Shown: in pieces, positions 63,897 through 64,000 of the stretch
How the letters are laid out: each line of letters begins with the position of its first letter
Numbering within the stretch: the stretch's first letter is position 1
From: Reticulitermes speratus
Lineage: Eukaryota; Arthropoda; Insecta; Blattodea; Rhinotermitidae
DNA: 64,000 nucleotides
Reading direction: 5' to 3'
Assembly (NCBI GenBank): GCA_021186555.1
Contig: JAJKFL010000005.1
Span: 7,281,178 to 7,345,177 of the forward strand
Translations under genes and position numbers: made by a program
Notes under the pieces: model-generated
Databases searched by the model: none
What the model saw: only the letters and a program-made list of their open reading frames with translations
What the model was told of the DNA's origin: nothing

Positions 63897-64000
63897 CTGG
63901 TCATAATCAATCAAGCTTTTATTTCGGACTAATGTGACGTAATAGTTACGTTTTGTCATTACTTCTTGCCTGGCAATCATAAATAGGTTAACCACTACCA

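Overview
The window looks like repeat-dense, non-coding DNA of a large insect genome. A cockroach close to Periplaneta americana is my best guess. That guess rests on remembered, not searched, resemblance of the non-LTR C-terminal peptides (for example MAQDRDRW...[12 protein letters not shown]) and the tRNA-headed SINEs to that genome. I found no convincing host protein gene. Almost all longer open frames are tandem-repeat translations, transposon relics or shadows of SINEs.

The most notable content is a family of about 20 elements carrying hammerhead self-cleaving ribozyme (HHR) motifs. Each motif has the core CUGANGA, a stem II hairpin, GAAA, a very short palindromic stem III and a UA or UC cleavage site. 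Complete copies are inverted repeats with one ribozyme in each arm pointing outward. They have outer arm ends like AACCAACAAATGCAC, a one-sided tail with ATGCACGGTG, and target-site duplications of 9-13 bp. Stem II differs between copies but its two sides change together. Tiny hammerheads of this kind are known from Penelope-like retroelements and animal retrozymes. No Penelope RT or GIY-YIG frame is present here, so these appear non-autonomous.

Other layers are:
(1) four tRNA-headed SINE families (my labels A-D), many copies with clear target-site duplications, plus one SINE-like element sharing the SINE-A tail;
(2) non-LTR retrotransposon relics: a jockey-like RT relic at 16.9-19.8 kb broken up by later insertions, 3'-end fragments with a TTAG tail, internally deleted 5'/3' chimeras, and a second family with a GHILRRNCLL motif;
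(3) DNA transposons: an almost complete mariner with a frameshifted DD34D transposase (27,962-29,277), two internally deleted mariner-like relatives (50.0 and 62.1 kb), pogo/Tigger-type MITEs, an 84-bp palindromic MITE, a roughly 265-bp MITE with GGCGTAA ends and a 1.2-kb TIR element;
(4) tandem arrays with units of 33, 49, 20, 29, 26, 12 and 23 bp. The 29-bp array covers 1.8 kb, shows higher-order repeats and seems to have started from the end of a pogo-like MITE.

Layout: 0-12 kb SINEs, a Tigger MITE, the 33-bp array and several HHR relics; 12-20 kb an intact HHR palindrome, a LINE 3' end, a TIR element and the nested stack; 20-26 kb arrays; 26-32 kb HHR element, Tigger MITE, mariner and SINEs; 32-39 kb LINE fragments and the 29-bp satellite; 39-54 kb the densest HHR region; 54-64 kb SINEs, LINE chimera and a mariner-like derivative.
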